From NCBI GenBank assembly GCA_963573385.1, contig CAUYLG010034747.1, forward strand, positions 1-64,000: a stretch of 64,000 nucleotides of DNA. Reading direction: 5' to 3'. Both the position numbers and the translations under genes were made by a program. Shown here one piece after another: positions 39,961 to 52,111 of this stretch; position 1 is the first letter of the stretch; each line of letters starts with the position of its first letter. The notes beneath the pieces were generated by a model. It saw only the letters and a list, made by a program, of their open reading frames with translations, was not told the DNA's origin and did not search any database. This DNA comes from Cacajao melanocephalus (taxonomy: Eukaryota; Chordata; Mammalia; Primates; Pitheciidae).

Positions 39961-41694
39961 AGAAGCACACCAATATTTCCCCTCCTAGTCATGCTTAGAC
40001 AGATGCAACAAGATCCAAATTGCACTGAGCCTCAGCTTGGATCTGAGCACTTATTACCAAGAAGCTTCTCATGTCTGACTGGGAGAGAGGCAGGGTCCAC
40101 TCCTGACTACTCTGTCCAATGGAACAACACCCTGGCTGCATTCACAGCCCACTCCACAGCCTGAACTGCCTGTCTTTGTCCTGGGTGTTGATTCGTGAGT
40201 TGCATGTTAGCCTGTTTCCAGTCTCTGGACCCATTTCAGTATAGCCTACTTGGTCTATAGCTTCTGAGAGAGTAGCTGTTTAGTTTTCCCCACTAGCCCC
40301 TACAAGGATGCTGTCTGATGACCTCTGAATATGTTGCTGCTGAAGATGCTGGCAGAGCTCAGCTCTGGCTCGCTAAGGCCAGTCTGTGCAGTCTGGCGAC
40401 AGCCCTTCCTCCGCAAGTGCTTGTTTTTGAAATGATATCAACTCTTCTAATTTATGAATTCTCTGCATCAAGTAAGTTACTTTTTGCTGCCTGCAAGCCA
40501 AACCAGAATGACGTAGTGCTGCCCTGCAATGAAATGAGTCAATAGCTATGACTGCAGGAACATTGTTCCTTAGGCAAGAGTGTGCTTAAGGGAATCTTCC
40601 ATTCACTGCACCTTGCCTCAAAAGTTATTCCTCCAACTTTCATGGTTCAGCAGAATCCAGTGTGGTCTTGCAAGGCCCTTAGGTTCTGTTGAACACCGAG
40701 GACTCCCTTGGAAAGGCTCTCAAGTCACTATTCCCCTCCGTTCCCCAAACTATGCCTGGTCTGGGTGATGACACTGTGGGTTGACTGAAATATGAGCAAG
40801 GCCTCCTCCAAGGGCCCAGGGTTAGATCAGTGCCTCTCTAAATGGGAGATGAGTGGAAAATTTCCAGCGGGTGCCAAGTACATGAGCTCCTATTTGCACT
40901 CAAGAGGGCTAAAAATAGAACTCAGTGTTAACCATCCAAACGATCCTGGTGTTATAGTCCAGAAATTACAAGGCCTAACAAGGCCATTTCTCTAAAATTT
41001 CTGTTTATTCCATGACAGGCTTAACTGGAAATGGACACTTTGAGAACATTTATCTAAGCCCCAAACCAGCAGCTGTGTCTTCTTAGCTACCTCTTTTATT
41101 TGGTCATGCACTGCTCTCCTTTGCATGCCAAGTTCTCCATTCATTCTGGCATGGTATATCTCTTATTCACAGATGGAATGCAAGACAAGCTACTCCCATG
41201 AAACATCCAACTCACTCCCTGTGTCTCTTGCCCTAAACATACCCCTGCAAGTCTTCTACAGTGAAGCCTCTGCTTCTTTTTAGACATGGCTCCAATCTAA
41301 GTCTTTTCACATACTTGCAGGGGATACTACCTTTCACCTTTCCGTGCTAGAGCAGCCTGGCAAGGCGGACAACCCACTAATCACCCCATTAACCTCAAGC
41401 AATCAGATGTGTGGCCAATGCCCAGGCAAGCCTGCCATACTCTGTTATTTTAACATGTGTGGTCACTGGGCGTTATCTCTTCAGATGGTGGATGCTACCC
41501 TGTGAACCTGATGGTAATGGGAAGTGAAAATGCCTGTCCCTGTTAGCATCATCTGTGTGATTCTATGCTTGGGCACCAGCCACCTGTGCTACTCCTCAAA
41601 TTAGAAACCAATAGAACAGCTACTTACTACTAAAACTGAATGCTGGGTAAGTCTGAGGTGCTTTCACCCCAATTCATCCAGAAATAGGAAATGT
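39961..41694. other. MTUS2 intron, unique sequence
   Basis: No repeat recognised with confidence. Several frames of 60-75 codons without splice context. Confidence 0.45.
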
Positions 41695-41900
41695 ATGCCA
41701 AATAACACATACTCACTGAGTGCCTGCTATGTGCCTGGCAGACATTTCTGCTCTCAAGGAGCTTGACATCCAGAGAGTCAGTAAATGGATGAACAATTAC
41801 AGAACAATGTGATCTAACCCAACAGGGCAAAGCTGTCTTAGAGATTTAAACTGAGAGCAGCAGGATATGGAGAGAGCATCCCAGGCAAAACAGCACCTGG
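41695..41900 (-). mobile_element. L2-type fragment, antisense
   Basis: 'gagtgcctgctatgtgcctg', 'ctctcaaggagcttgacatc' and 'gatgaacaattacagaacaa' match a common ancient LINE/SINE block. L2 is the most likely source. Confidence 0.55.
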
Positions 41901-44054
41901 GGCCTTTTGGGAACCTCTGTCAGCCCATCAGATGGGTGCCCTTTTCCCTCCAACTTTCTGCCTCTGCTCTATGAAACTCCCTGCAGGAATTCCTGATTGG
42001 CTACAGGGGTACTGAGGATAATTTCAGAAAATTCACTGCAGATTTGAGCATTTTCATCAGCTCCTTTTTCTCCACCTGATTTTTTAAAAAAATAAAATAC
42101 ATATATATGTAAATTTAAATATATATATGTAAGCCCAAAGACTCCCAACTAATCTTTCCTATATTTTTAGCCTGCTCTGAAATCCATGCAGATCAGGAAA
42201 ATTCAACCTTGTGAGCTGGGCCATTGTTTCCCAAGCTAAATAATCAAATCACAACAGGAAATTAAATAAGAGATCTACACAATTCTGGTATTTGAGGAAA
42301 CATCCACATCTTTTAAAATTGTGAATTAAAAAAATTCAAACATGACATACATGCACACTAAATTGCAAAGAGGTTAAAGGTGTTTTTGCTCTTCTCAGAA
42401 ACATTATTGCTTTTCACCTGGAGCTCCATCAGCTTACATTAGGGTTTAAAATTAACATGGTAGAACTCCGTCTTCATAAGAAAACACTCTCTTTTGTATT
42501 TCAAAATGAACCAGCTGCAAAGTTACAGCAACAAAATACAAGTATCTGAGTTGTTTTCATACCACTTTTTGTGGCTATGGCACTCATTTTTAATATTAAT
42601 GTTAGGAAGATTGGCCAGAGTCATAATATATAATAGCTCTGTGGAAAAATCCCATGGGAGGTGGGCTGACCTTTTGTTTTTCATTTCAGTTATTATAGCT
42701 TTAAGGCAGCACTGATACTATGCCTCGAGTTAATCAATAAGTATTATTTCTTTCACATATAATTAACACTAGGGCCTCTGCGTTTTTGTATAATGATCTG
42801 CTTTTCTGCTGTGAAATGAAACTTCATATAGGCTTGTCAGAAACAAAACATCCTTCTTATTTAAGACTCTTCAATACATGTCAGTGTCTACTTGTATGAA
42901 AAATGAGCAAAGTCATACCATGTATTAGAAGAAATCAAAATGACTACAAATGGATAATTTCAGCCTTTGCCTATGTGCAGGTGGGGAAGAGTCACTGAGT
43001 AAAAACACATCCAGCTTTCCCAAGAGGCTGTAGTTAATAAGGGAATATCACACTGTACCTGGATTACTAATGAACAATGGGAAAGGACAGAGATTAATGG
43101 AGCCAAGAAGTGGAAATGCTGATCCAAAGAAGTAACGCTGGGAAATTCAGGATCTCAGAGTAAGTGCAGGAGAAAGGAGAATTAGCCAGTTCCCTGCGTT
43201 TTGATCCATTTGTGTATCACTTAAGAAGCTTCTTGACCTTTCTGGATTCTATCTTCTCTAATAATCCTCCCAAATTTATTACTGTCAGAGCACCTACGCA
43301 TGCCTGGGAGGAACAATGAGGTGCCTCTCCTAACTCCCACCCCTGCCAAGAATTTAGAGACCAGGTAAATAAGACTAGCCTCTGAGATTAGAATCAACAC
43401 ATAAAAAGCTAGGGTAGAGATATACAAATTAACCCCTAAAGGGACAGGACAGTACCTAAACCAGCAAGTCTTGCTGTTGGACTGAACGTATAACGCGGTG
43501 TGAGGAATAACAAGTCCATTACAAGGGGCGTTGAACAGTGAAGTGAGCTTAGAAAAGGCAGTCACCAGGGTCAGGAACGTTTTAGGTGAGCAGAGATATG
43601 GGAGATAAACGCAGCAAGCTCTGAGGCCACTGCGTTCTTAAAGAACAACTCTCTGGCTCAGATTCCATTAGCATCAAGGCTTCTTATGAGCTAGACTTTT
43701 GACTCAAAAAGAAATAACATGTTTATCAGGCTTGTTGTCGTTTGCTTGGCAGTTACATTTCACATGGTTAAAAGGAAGCTAAAGCTGATATTCCAGTTTA
43801 TACATATAGTTTATTCCTCTTAATAACTCAACAATTCCAAGAACCATCAGCTCAGGAAGGTTAAGGATAAGGAGTTTCTGTGCAGAGCTCCTGGCTTCAT
43901 CCTGGACTGCGTTGAGTCCATAGGTGAATGGACCCGTTGGGATCCATCTGGGTCATACCATCCCTTTCAAATGCCTATAGACAAGTCTTTCTATAGAGTG
44001 TATCTCTGCTCCAAAGCCCAAGATAGATCCCTACTTTTTATTTAGCTCAAGTTT
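41901..44054. other. MTUS2 intron, unique AT-rich sequence
   Basis: Includes an AT simple repeat at 42,088-42,133. The 114-codon minus-strand frame at 43.22-43.57 kb has no recognisable features. Confidence 0.45.
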
Positions 44055-44070
44055 AAAAACCTGGGTCCTT

Positions 44071-44361
44071 GGCCAGGCATGATGGCTCACACCTATTATC
44101 CCAACATTTTGGGTGGTTTGAGACAAGCCTGGGGAACATAGCAAGACCTCAGCTCTGAAAAAAAAAAAAAAAAAAAAAAGTAGCTGAGCATGGTGGTGTA
44201 TGCCTGTGGTCCCAGCTACTTAGAAAGCTAAGGTGGGAAGATTGTTTGAGTCTGGGAGTTGAAGTTCGTAGTAAGCCGTGAGCACACCACTGCACTCCAG
44301 ACTGGTGACAGAGGGAGACCCTGTCTCAAACAATACAAAGCAAAAAGCAAATCAGCCGACA
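44071..44361 (+). mobile_element. AluJ-type element with an internal left-arm deletion
   Basis: An exact 13-bp TSD (aaaaacctgggtc) lies at 44,055-44,067 and 44,362-44,374. About 35 bp are missing between 'cattttgggtgg' and 'tttgagacaagcc'. Confidence 0.95.
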
Positions 44362-44489
44362 AAAAACCTGGGTCTGGCTTTCAGACTGGAAATTTCCCCG
44401 CAGTCCCTATGCACCGTAACTCCCACTGTTTACCATGAGATTGCTCTCTCATGTTTCATAAAATGAGGCGAATAGACCTTTCCTCACAT

Positions 44490-44875
44490 GCTCCTTGCCT
44501 GGAATTACATTTCTTCTCTTTAGTTGAATAAAATTCCACCCCATTCTTCAAAGTGTAATTCATGTTCCACTTTTTCCAAGAAACCTTGCCTATGGTTCCA
44601 GCCTGACTTCTCCTTTCACTAAATTCCAGAAACAGGTATGGTCAGTACCACATAACTTTCACTCAATTATACTTCAGTCTTGTGCTAATGTTTAATTGTT
44701 CTGTCTGTGCTATTGTTGCCTACCCACTTGCAAGTTCTCTGGAAAAAATGGAAATGCAACCAAATCAATTATTGGTAAACTACATAAGGGCCAGCCATGC
44801 CTTTTAAGAATTACTTGATGGTCTCAATAGTAACTAGGCACAGAGTAAACCAATAATAAATATTTCCAATGGATA
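44490..44875 (+). mobile_element. L2 LINE 3' end
   Basis: 'cttgcctggaattacatttc', 'tttttccaagaaaccttgcc', 'aagttctctggaaaaaatgg' and the terminal 'agtaactaggcacagagtaa' with 'ccaataataaatattt' follow the L2 3' consensus. Confidence 0.65.
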
Positions 44876-47254
44876 GGTCTTTATAAGTTGGAAATACATA
44901 AGCACAAACAGCTTTTAAACAATTTGTTCATTTAACAATTTTTTAAATTATATACTCTAGGCAAGATTCTAGTTTCCCCTAATAAATTAATGCTAAAGAA
45001 GAATCTTCATATGCAGAGTTTTTAGTTGATATTCATAGGTTTTAGTTGGATCTCTGACAATGATTACTTTAAAAGCATCTTTAAATTTTTTCAGAACATC
45101 TTTAGCTGCACTATCATCAAACTGTTAGATTGTTTTGATTTCTCAAAATGAAGTTTGCTGTTTCGATCTATATGAAGTTCTGATGAAATGTTTATTTTTT
45201 AAGGTTTATTAAACTAGGTTAAGGTAATCAGAAACAATGCTATCAACAATTTTACCAGGCCTCTTTTAAACTGCATATCAACATCTTTGGGGTTATTAGA
45301 GCTGATAAACAGGCTGAAGAACTTTGTTGTGGGATTTGGGAGTACTGATTTCTAAAGTTTGAAGTTGGAATGGAATCCTGTTATGCTCCTAGTATAGAAC
45401 ACCTGGCCCAATAGGTAACTATCAATTAAATAAATGATTTTGGCATACTGCCTGTGAAGTTATTCTGCAAAGTAGGCAACTACATAAAATAATGTCTTTT
45501 AATTAAAAAAGAAAGTCCTCAATTCATTAAAAGAGCACCTAGGAAAATACATGTATAAAACTTCAAGTGGAATACTATTCTGAAATATAGCAAAGACAAG
45601 TCAAGAAATGTAGATGTGAACATAATGAAAAAGCAGATAAAAGTAGTGTAAGTTTTAAAGGTTTCATCAGTAAAGAATAATTTGTATTGAACTAAAAGTC
45701 AAAGATAAAACACTGGAAAGTTACTAAAACATCGACTGTCAAAGAGATGAAATAACATTGAATTATTCCAAAACCTCTGAATTCAAGAATGACATAGGGA
45801 TAATCATTTTCAAGAACTTGATTTTAAACAAAATAGGGAAACAGATTCCCTTTAAAACATATTTTCTCAAACCAAAAGGCCTCCATATTACAGCCTCTAT
45901 TTCTAAAACTTTTGTATTAGGGTTTAGAAATATGAAATTTATAATACTGTTTTACATGTAGCAAATCTTTCCCTTCTATTATAACTATTGTTGTAAGGCT
46001 TCAATACTGTTCTGTGACCACATCTCAAAAGGCTTAATCACTTCAATGTTAGATGTGCAATTGAGTGCAAATGCTTTATATTTCATTTTGTTCAAAGCAC
46101 ATACATGTGTATATAAATATTTTAGTTTATACTCATGGTAGCGAAAGCCAAACGCACTGAAGTGGTTATTTCTATTGGAGCAAAACTAGTAAGTGGTTTT
46201 TAAGGTATAGTTTAATTTTCCTACGTGGTATGTAACCCTACTTTAGGTCAAAGTTCATAAGCAGAACTGGTAACTAAGATGTTCCCAAGTGACTACTTTT
46301 TGATGAGCTTGTATATTAAGCCATCTATTTTCCTTCTCCTGGTCACATACTACATACCTCAAGCTACCCAGTAGCTGATGCCCACATGGGTAGAAAGAAG
46401 GCAATTTCAACCCCTTGTGAAATCCCATTTCATGCATCTTGGAGAAATCCAAATATGCATGACAATAAAATGTCTCACAGAGACAAGAGTTCTTGCAAAC
46501 AGATTTCTAGTAATGAAATTAAAAGCATATCTGAATCCCTCTGCTAGCTCACAAGAGCAGGCAAATGTCAAAAGCAAAGAAAGGCTTTGTGTCGGAATTG
46601 CTACATAATTCTCACGCATACTCTATTTTCAATTCTCTGGCTGTGAATTTTTCTTCCAGAGAAGACTTGAACACACCCTCAGACTCTCTCTGGCTTTTTA
46701 AGTTTTCACCTCTATGTTTATTCATCTCTCTAAGATGCAAAGAAGTACAGAGAGAACAACTATACCGTGTGCTTTCTTCTGTGATGTGAAGAATATAAAT
46801 TACAAGGATGAGTGCTGTTTTCAAAAAAGAGTGGTAAACTTTCAAAGTTAGCACTTGGCGAAGAAAAAAAATGCCTAACTAATCTAAAATCCCCAATGGA
46901 ACGTCTTAGGTTTCACAGGTACATGAAAATGCATTAAGAATATTCTAAAGATCTCTTGGCAGTTTTGATTTCAAGATGTTGGAGCAAAATCCTACTATTT
47001 CAGGAAAATGCAACAGTTACATTTGAGACTGCAGGAATACAGAATTATGTAAGGCACTGCAGAGTATGTGAGACCAAATGTTTCTGTGAACACCACTCAC
47101 AATTCAGCACATTGGAACGAGTAAAGGGAGCCTCCTGTTCACCAACAAAGCGCAAAGGCATGCTAGGGGGACAGGCACAGAGGTGGCTGCTCAAGGCTTT
47201 CTCTCTGCCCTTGCAAAGGAGGAGGGGGAAGAAGAGAGAGGGAAGGCAAAGTAC
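44876..47254. other. MTUS2 intron 1 (short isoform), Alu-free sequence next to the promoter
   Basis: AT-rich and unique, without any SINE or LTR that I can recognise. It may hold regulatory sequence but shows no specific motif I would call. Confidence 0.5.
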
Positions 47255-47308
47255 CGTCTTGTCCAGGCACTGAAGGCAGTTATAAGGCTTGCAGCAGCAA
47301 TGGCCCAT
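47255..47308 (-). CDS. MTUS2: MTUS2 short-isoform first coding exon
   Basis: Starts at ATG 47,308-47,306 in a strong context (G at -3, G at +4). It encodes 18 residues, MGHCCCKPYNCLQCLDKT, and stops at a GTACTT donor whose first base is 47,254. It is phase 0 and joins in frame to the exon at 36,175-36,241. No in-frame ATG lies upstream; reading through the donor would give an unrelated tail. Gly2 with Cys4-6 resembles N-terminal myristoylation plus palmitoylation signals, which would tether this isoform to membrane. That is inference. The exon sits in a CpG island, so this is an alternative promoter inside the larger gene. It omits the long N-terminal region of the full-length protein and keeps the coiled-coil C-terminus. 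The donor departs from consensus (ACG|GTACTT), so splicing strength may be moderate. The gene name is from recall. Confidence 0.85.
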
Positions 47309-47343
47309 CCCGGCAGGCTGGCTGGCAAGGGGACCTCCTTCAT

Positions 47344-47427
47344 TCAACGTGTCAGCGGGCAACTCCTAAGCCGAGGTACTGGCACACACGAAAGGGGCGC
47401 GCCGCTGGGAGCTGTCACAACTTCCAT
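47344..47427 (-). other. Upstream ORF of 27 codons before the MTUS2 start
   Basis: ATG at 47,427-47,425 opens a 27-codon frame that stops at a TGA directly followed by a second ATG (47,343-47,341). The second ATG is out of frame with the MGHCCC start and reads over it. Both contexts are weaker than that of the main start. Relevance depends on the transcription start lying upstream. Confidence 0.55.
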
Positions 47428-47532
47428 GTGGTCGCCTCGGCTACCTTATTTCACCTAAACTTCAGGAATCCAGGAAGCAGAGGAATGGGAGGACGAGGAG
47501 AGCAGGGCAGCAGCGATCGGATTTTGCTGCTG

Positions 47533-47587
47533 CGGGAGGGAGGGCGGGCGGGAGCAAGGAAGGGAGGGGAAGGGCGGGAGGGAGGGT
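47533..47587 (+). promoter_or_regulatory. G-quadruplex-prone G-runs
   Basis: The plus strand carries GGGAGGGAGGGCGGGCGGG (47,534-47,552) and a second cluster of five G-runs ending near 47,587. They are on the template strand relative to MTUS2. The GGGCGGG units also serve as Sp/KLF-type GC boxes. Confidence 0.7.
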
Positions 47588-47883
47588 CACTTTGCCACTG
47601 GAATCCTCGGAGTGAGGCAAATCAATAGTCGCATAACAACAGAGCATTTGCCAATGCTGGCTCCTTAAGAGGACAGCCAGCCTGCTCTCTGCCGGCTGCG
47701 CGGCCGCTCCCAGCCCTCCCCTTGTGGGGATGCGCCTCCGCACCGCGCAGACACGCCTGGAGCGGACGCACGAAACACAAAAGACGAGCCTGGGCTTCAG
47801 GGCACTGCCTGGGGACGCCCGAAAGGGCTGCCAGGGCTTGGCTCTGCTGCAAATCTAGCTCCTATGTTTCTGGGAAGTAAAAA

Positions 47884-47891
47884 TATTTATA
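47884..47891 (-). promoter_or_regulatory. TATA-like box
   Basis: TATAAATA on the minus strand, just upstream of the CpG island. It is a good sequence match, but AT-rich flanks make chance occurrence plausible. Confidence 0.4.
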
Positions 47892-47900
47892 AACGTGATG

Positions 47901-48559
47901 TATATGGCTTCTTCTCCCACGAAACTCTTCTCAGAATATTTGTTGCTAATGGGAACCACCAACTGCTCATTTTCTAATTTGCATGCCATGAACATTTTTT
48001 TTTTGCCTTATTTGATGAAATCTTCATATTTAAAATATCACTGTGAAATTACTTGCCTAGGCTAACATACACACACCATTCAATTGGCTCGAGTAATTAA
48101 AATTGGGGTTTGGGCAGCTATTTCTCCTAGGCAAATGGGCATAAAAGCCTTAAAAGACTTGATCTTTCTAGTTTTTCACACAGTTAAAAATCAGAAAGGG
48201 AAGGAATCAGGGAGCAAAAGTTTTTGTCTTCTCAGAAAAGAGTTGGTATTCACAAATATATTTATGTAATCCTGCAAGTAAAAGAAGCAAATATTTACAC
48301 GATGGATTGCATATGCTCTGATACCTCAGAGGAGAAATCCTGAAATTTCTCATGTTTATAAATATACAATTACATTTTTGCCCACTACATTGCCTAAGGC
48401 TGTAAACAGATAATAGTTGTTAAAACTAGATGATTTTGCTAACTTAACAGATTTTCCAAGCAGATTTTAATTAAGTACTATATAGGCTTGGAGAATGGAA
48501 AGTATTTAGTGATCAAATAGGAACAGACTGGAATGTTTGCTTTAAACTTGAAGGAATAA
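47901..48559. other. Upstream flank of the promoter, unique AT-rich
   Basis: No repeat or exon recognised. Confidence 0.45.
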
Positions 48560-48930
48560 ACCGAAGCCTTTCTTTAAAGATAACAGGTAGATTAGCACAA
48601 TCCTTCAGGAAGCCGATTTGGCTGTACCTGTCAAAATATTAAATGTATGCACACCTTGACCCAACATTTCCACATCTATGCTATAATAATACTCACATAA
48701 ATATACAAGCGTGTATGCGTAAGGATCTTCAGTATCATTGGTAATAGCATAAAAATGGGGAATATTTTAGATTTTCAATGCCTTTCTAATATGTGGAAAT
48801 ATAACACATTGTTGACTGAGAAAGTAAACTTTTATATTAAAAAAACAAAGCAAACATACACATTTGCATATGTTTGAAGTAAAGCTTTGGAAAGATACAC
48901 ACATTCATGTAACTGCAGTGGACCCTTGAG
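48560..48930 (+). mobile_element. L1M-type 3' fragment
   Basis: 'cgatttggctgtacctgtca', 'caccttgacccaacatttcc', 'tataataatactcacataaa' and 'cattggtaatagcataaaaa' follow sense old-L1 order. Confidence 0.6.
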
Positions 48931-49239
48931 GAATGGAAAACAGGAGGGCATGAATTTCCACCTTCTACCCTCTCATGAGCATATTTTATTTTTACTGTTT
49001 TAAAACAAAGTGTGTCAGGGAAAAGGCAGGGACCCCCATCTGGACTCTGTGATGTTGTGAGGTCCAGAGCTACCTCCCACTCACTCAGGCTAATGCTCCT
49101 TGGCAATGCGCTTGGGCAGACCTCTCAGAGGGAGAGAAGCTCACAGTACCTTGAGCTCAAACCTGGGCTGAAAGCTGTTCCTAGGGCTTTTGAAATCGGT
49201 GATAAAAATTTCATGTTGCAAAAAGTGGTGGCTTAGCAT

Positions 49240-49620
49240 AGCCCCCAACGCTTATAGCAGCATTATTCGCATTAGCCAAAAGATGGAAGCAACCAGAATG
49301 TCCACGAACAGATGAATGGATAAACCAAATGTGGTGTATGCATGCAGTGGAACATTAGTCAGCCTTAAAAAGGAAGGAAATGCTGACAGGTGCTAAACAT
49401 GTATGAAACTTGAGGATATTATGTTAAGTGAAATAAGCCAGTCACAAAAGGAAAAATAGTATACGATTCCACTTATATGAAGCACGTAGAGTGGCCAAAT
49501 TCACAGACACAGAAAGTGGAATGGTGGTTGCCAGGGGCTGGGGGCAGGGAGAAGTAGGGAACTGTTGAATGAATACAGAGGTTTAGTCTTAGAGATGAGG
49601 AGTTCTGGAGACAATGCAAA
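49240..49620 (+). mobile_element. L1M 3' fragment
   Basis: 'tagcagcattattcgcatta', 'gcaaccagaatgtccacgaa', 'gtggaacattagtcagcctt', 'atacgattccacttatatga' and 'ggtggttgccaggggctggg' in sense order. Confidence 0.8.
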
Positions 49621-49624
49621 TATA

Positions 49625-49804
49625 CAGACTGTCCCCCACTTAGGATGGTTCCATTTATGACTTTTCCACTTTATGATGGTGACACATTCAGAATACTCCT
49701 CAACTTACAATGGGGCTATAGCAGAATAAATCCCTCATAAATGGAAAATACCATTCAGTTGAAAGTGTATTTTCGTAACCCTGTTGTAAGTTGAGGATCA
49801 TCTG
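49625..49804. mobile_element. Tc1/mariner-type MITE with TA duplication
   Basis: About 180 bp with imperfect inverted ends: it starts 'cagactgtcccccacttagg' and ends 'gtaagttgaggatcatctg'. It is flanked by TA dinucleotides (49,623-49,624 and 49,805-49,806), as expected for Tigger/mariner insertions. It has no coding capacity. Confidence 0.7.
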
Positions 49805-49806
49805 TA

Positions 49807-50399
49807 CTTAATACTAAACTGTACACTCAAAAATAGTTAAGAAGGGGAATTTAAAAAAATATTTTATCACGGTTTTTCTAAAAGAGAAGTGGTAGCTTGC
49901 ATTTACCTGGAGGCAAACAGCTCCTGAGCTGCAGGTATGGATTGAATCAAGACAGAGCAAAGCCTTATTATGGACAGAGCCAGGCAGGGTGGGAAAGCCC
50001 GCAAAGTGAAGCTCCCTACATTGATTTAAAAAATGCTTTCTTCCAGCACAGTTTTTTCCTGCAGATAGTTCCTCTTAGGAAACAGCTCTTTTCTAAATCA
50101 GAGTTTAGAGTGTACCATACTAGAAAATTGCTTCTTATTCTTAGGAGATGTATGAGAGGCCTTGCTGACCAGTTGCTCATAGGAGATAAGTGTGAGACTG
50201 GAGGAGCTCCACAAAAACAGGCGATTCTCAGCTTCTCTTCTGGGGCACAGAGGGCACTGAAGGGCACGGCACTTCCGTAGTGCAGTCCTTCCTACATTGT
50301 TGAGATTGCACATGTACTATGATCTCAGTGCACACGACCCAGATTTTGAGAAATGTATTCGTGTTCCAGAATTGTGCCTTGTTTCCTCTACATGCTATG
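49807..50399. other. Unique stretch, nothing recognised
   Basis: The 127-codon frame at 49.9-50.28 kb (plus strand) has no recognisable domain and overlaps two minus-strand frames of similar length. Confidence 0.4.
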
Positions 50400-50639
50400 A
50401 AAATTACAAACGTACTGAAAAATAGAGATAAATACCAAAGGTCTTCATATTCCTATTTCCAGGATCAACAGTCATCCAGGTGTTGGCACACTTGTTTCAT
50501 CTATCCTCTTTTATTTTTATTTTTTTTACTTTTTCTTCACATACCTCTCACACCAATTCAGCAATGACCAAGACTGTTACCTTATTTTCATTTGTTCCTT
50601 GTCTTTCTTTTTTAAAGTACCTTTTCCTTTTCTTCTTTT

Positions 50640-51000
<361 letters not shown>

Positions 51001-51938
51001 AGCAAAGCCCTATATACTTTAGTATGCATTGCTAAAAATTATGAACATTTTCTTACACAACCACAATGTTATTAAAACAATAAAACTGACAATTATTCCT
51101 TGGTATCCAATACCTAGCTCATAAAAAAAATTGGCTGGTTTCTAAAAAAAAAAAAAAAAAAAAATTTTTCTGGTTTCTTTGTTTGAATCAGGACCCAAAC
51201 GAGGCCCGCATATTATGTCAGGTTTTCAGTTTCTTGGGTCTTCTGTGAACAGCAATCCTTACCCCTCCTCTCTTTTCACTGCCATACCATTGACTTGTTC
51301 AGAAACTGGGTCAGCCACCCTGTAGAATGTCCTACATGCTGGATTTGCCTCTTTGTTTCTTTGTAATGTCACTTCACCTGTTCCTGCATCCCTTTAAATG
51401 AAATTTAGCTCTCAAATCTGGGTTAGATTCAAGCTCAGTTTTGGGGATAACATCTCAAAACTGATGTTAAAAGTGATGCCATGAGCATCATGTTGCATTC
51501 CGTGGGGAAGCACCTATCTGGGTGTTCCAATTTTAGTGAGCTGGAGTGGATCCGGATGTGATAGCCTCATCTCCGTTGCAACATTCCCCATCACCCTTTC
51601 ATATAATGGCTTCATTTGTTAATAATTACTACCTGAATCAATAATTTCACTGGGGACTGCAACATAATATCCTGATTATTTTTGTCTTTTTGTATTTATT
51701 AGATGGAATTTTTCCTCATCAACTGGGATGACTTTCTTTGATACACATTTTTAAATTGATACATATTTATACATATTTATGGAGTACATGTTATATTTTG
51801 ATACATGCATATAAGATGTAATAATCAAATCAGAGTAATTAGGATATCCAACACTGCAAATATTTATCATTTCTTTATGTTGGGAACATTCCAAAACTTC
51901 TCTTCTAGCTATTTTGAAATATACAATAAATTATTGTT

Positions 51939-52064
51939 GGCCGGGCATGGTGGCTTACACCTATAATCCCAGCACTTTGGGAGACCAAGATGGGCAGATC
52001 ACTTTGAGGTCAGGAGTTTGAGACCAGCCTGGCCAACATGGTGAAACCCTGTCTTTACTAAAAA

Positions 52065-52111
<47 letters not shown>

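Larger units (their letters stand above)
47309..47900 (-). promoter_or_regulatory. MTUS2: CpG-island promoter and 5'UTR of the MTUS2 short isoform
   Basis: CpG and GC content rise sharply from about 47,380 to 47,830, with GCGGCCGC and GGCGCGCC sites, in an otherwise AT-rich neighbourhood. The coding start lies at its left edge, so transcription runs leftward. The start site is not determined. A TATA-like box at 47,884-47,891 would place one near 47,855-47,862, giving a 5'UTR of about 550 nt. GC-box-like GGGCGGG runs could support dispersed starts instead. Confidence 0.75.

Noticed and set aside
47045..47362. Reading the MTUS2 start exon as a 105-codon single-exon protein
   Set aside because: The upstream extension begins at a TTG, not ATG. 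The sequence after ACG|GT is intron, because splicing to the 36,241 exon restores a coherent coiled-coil frame.
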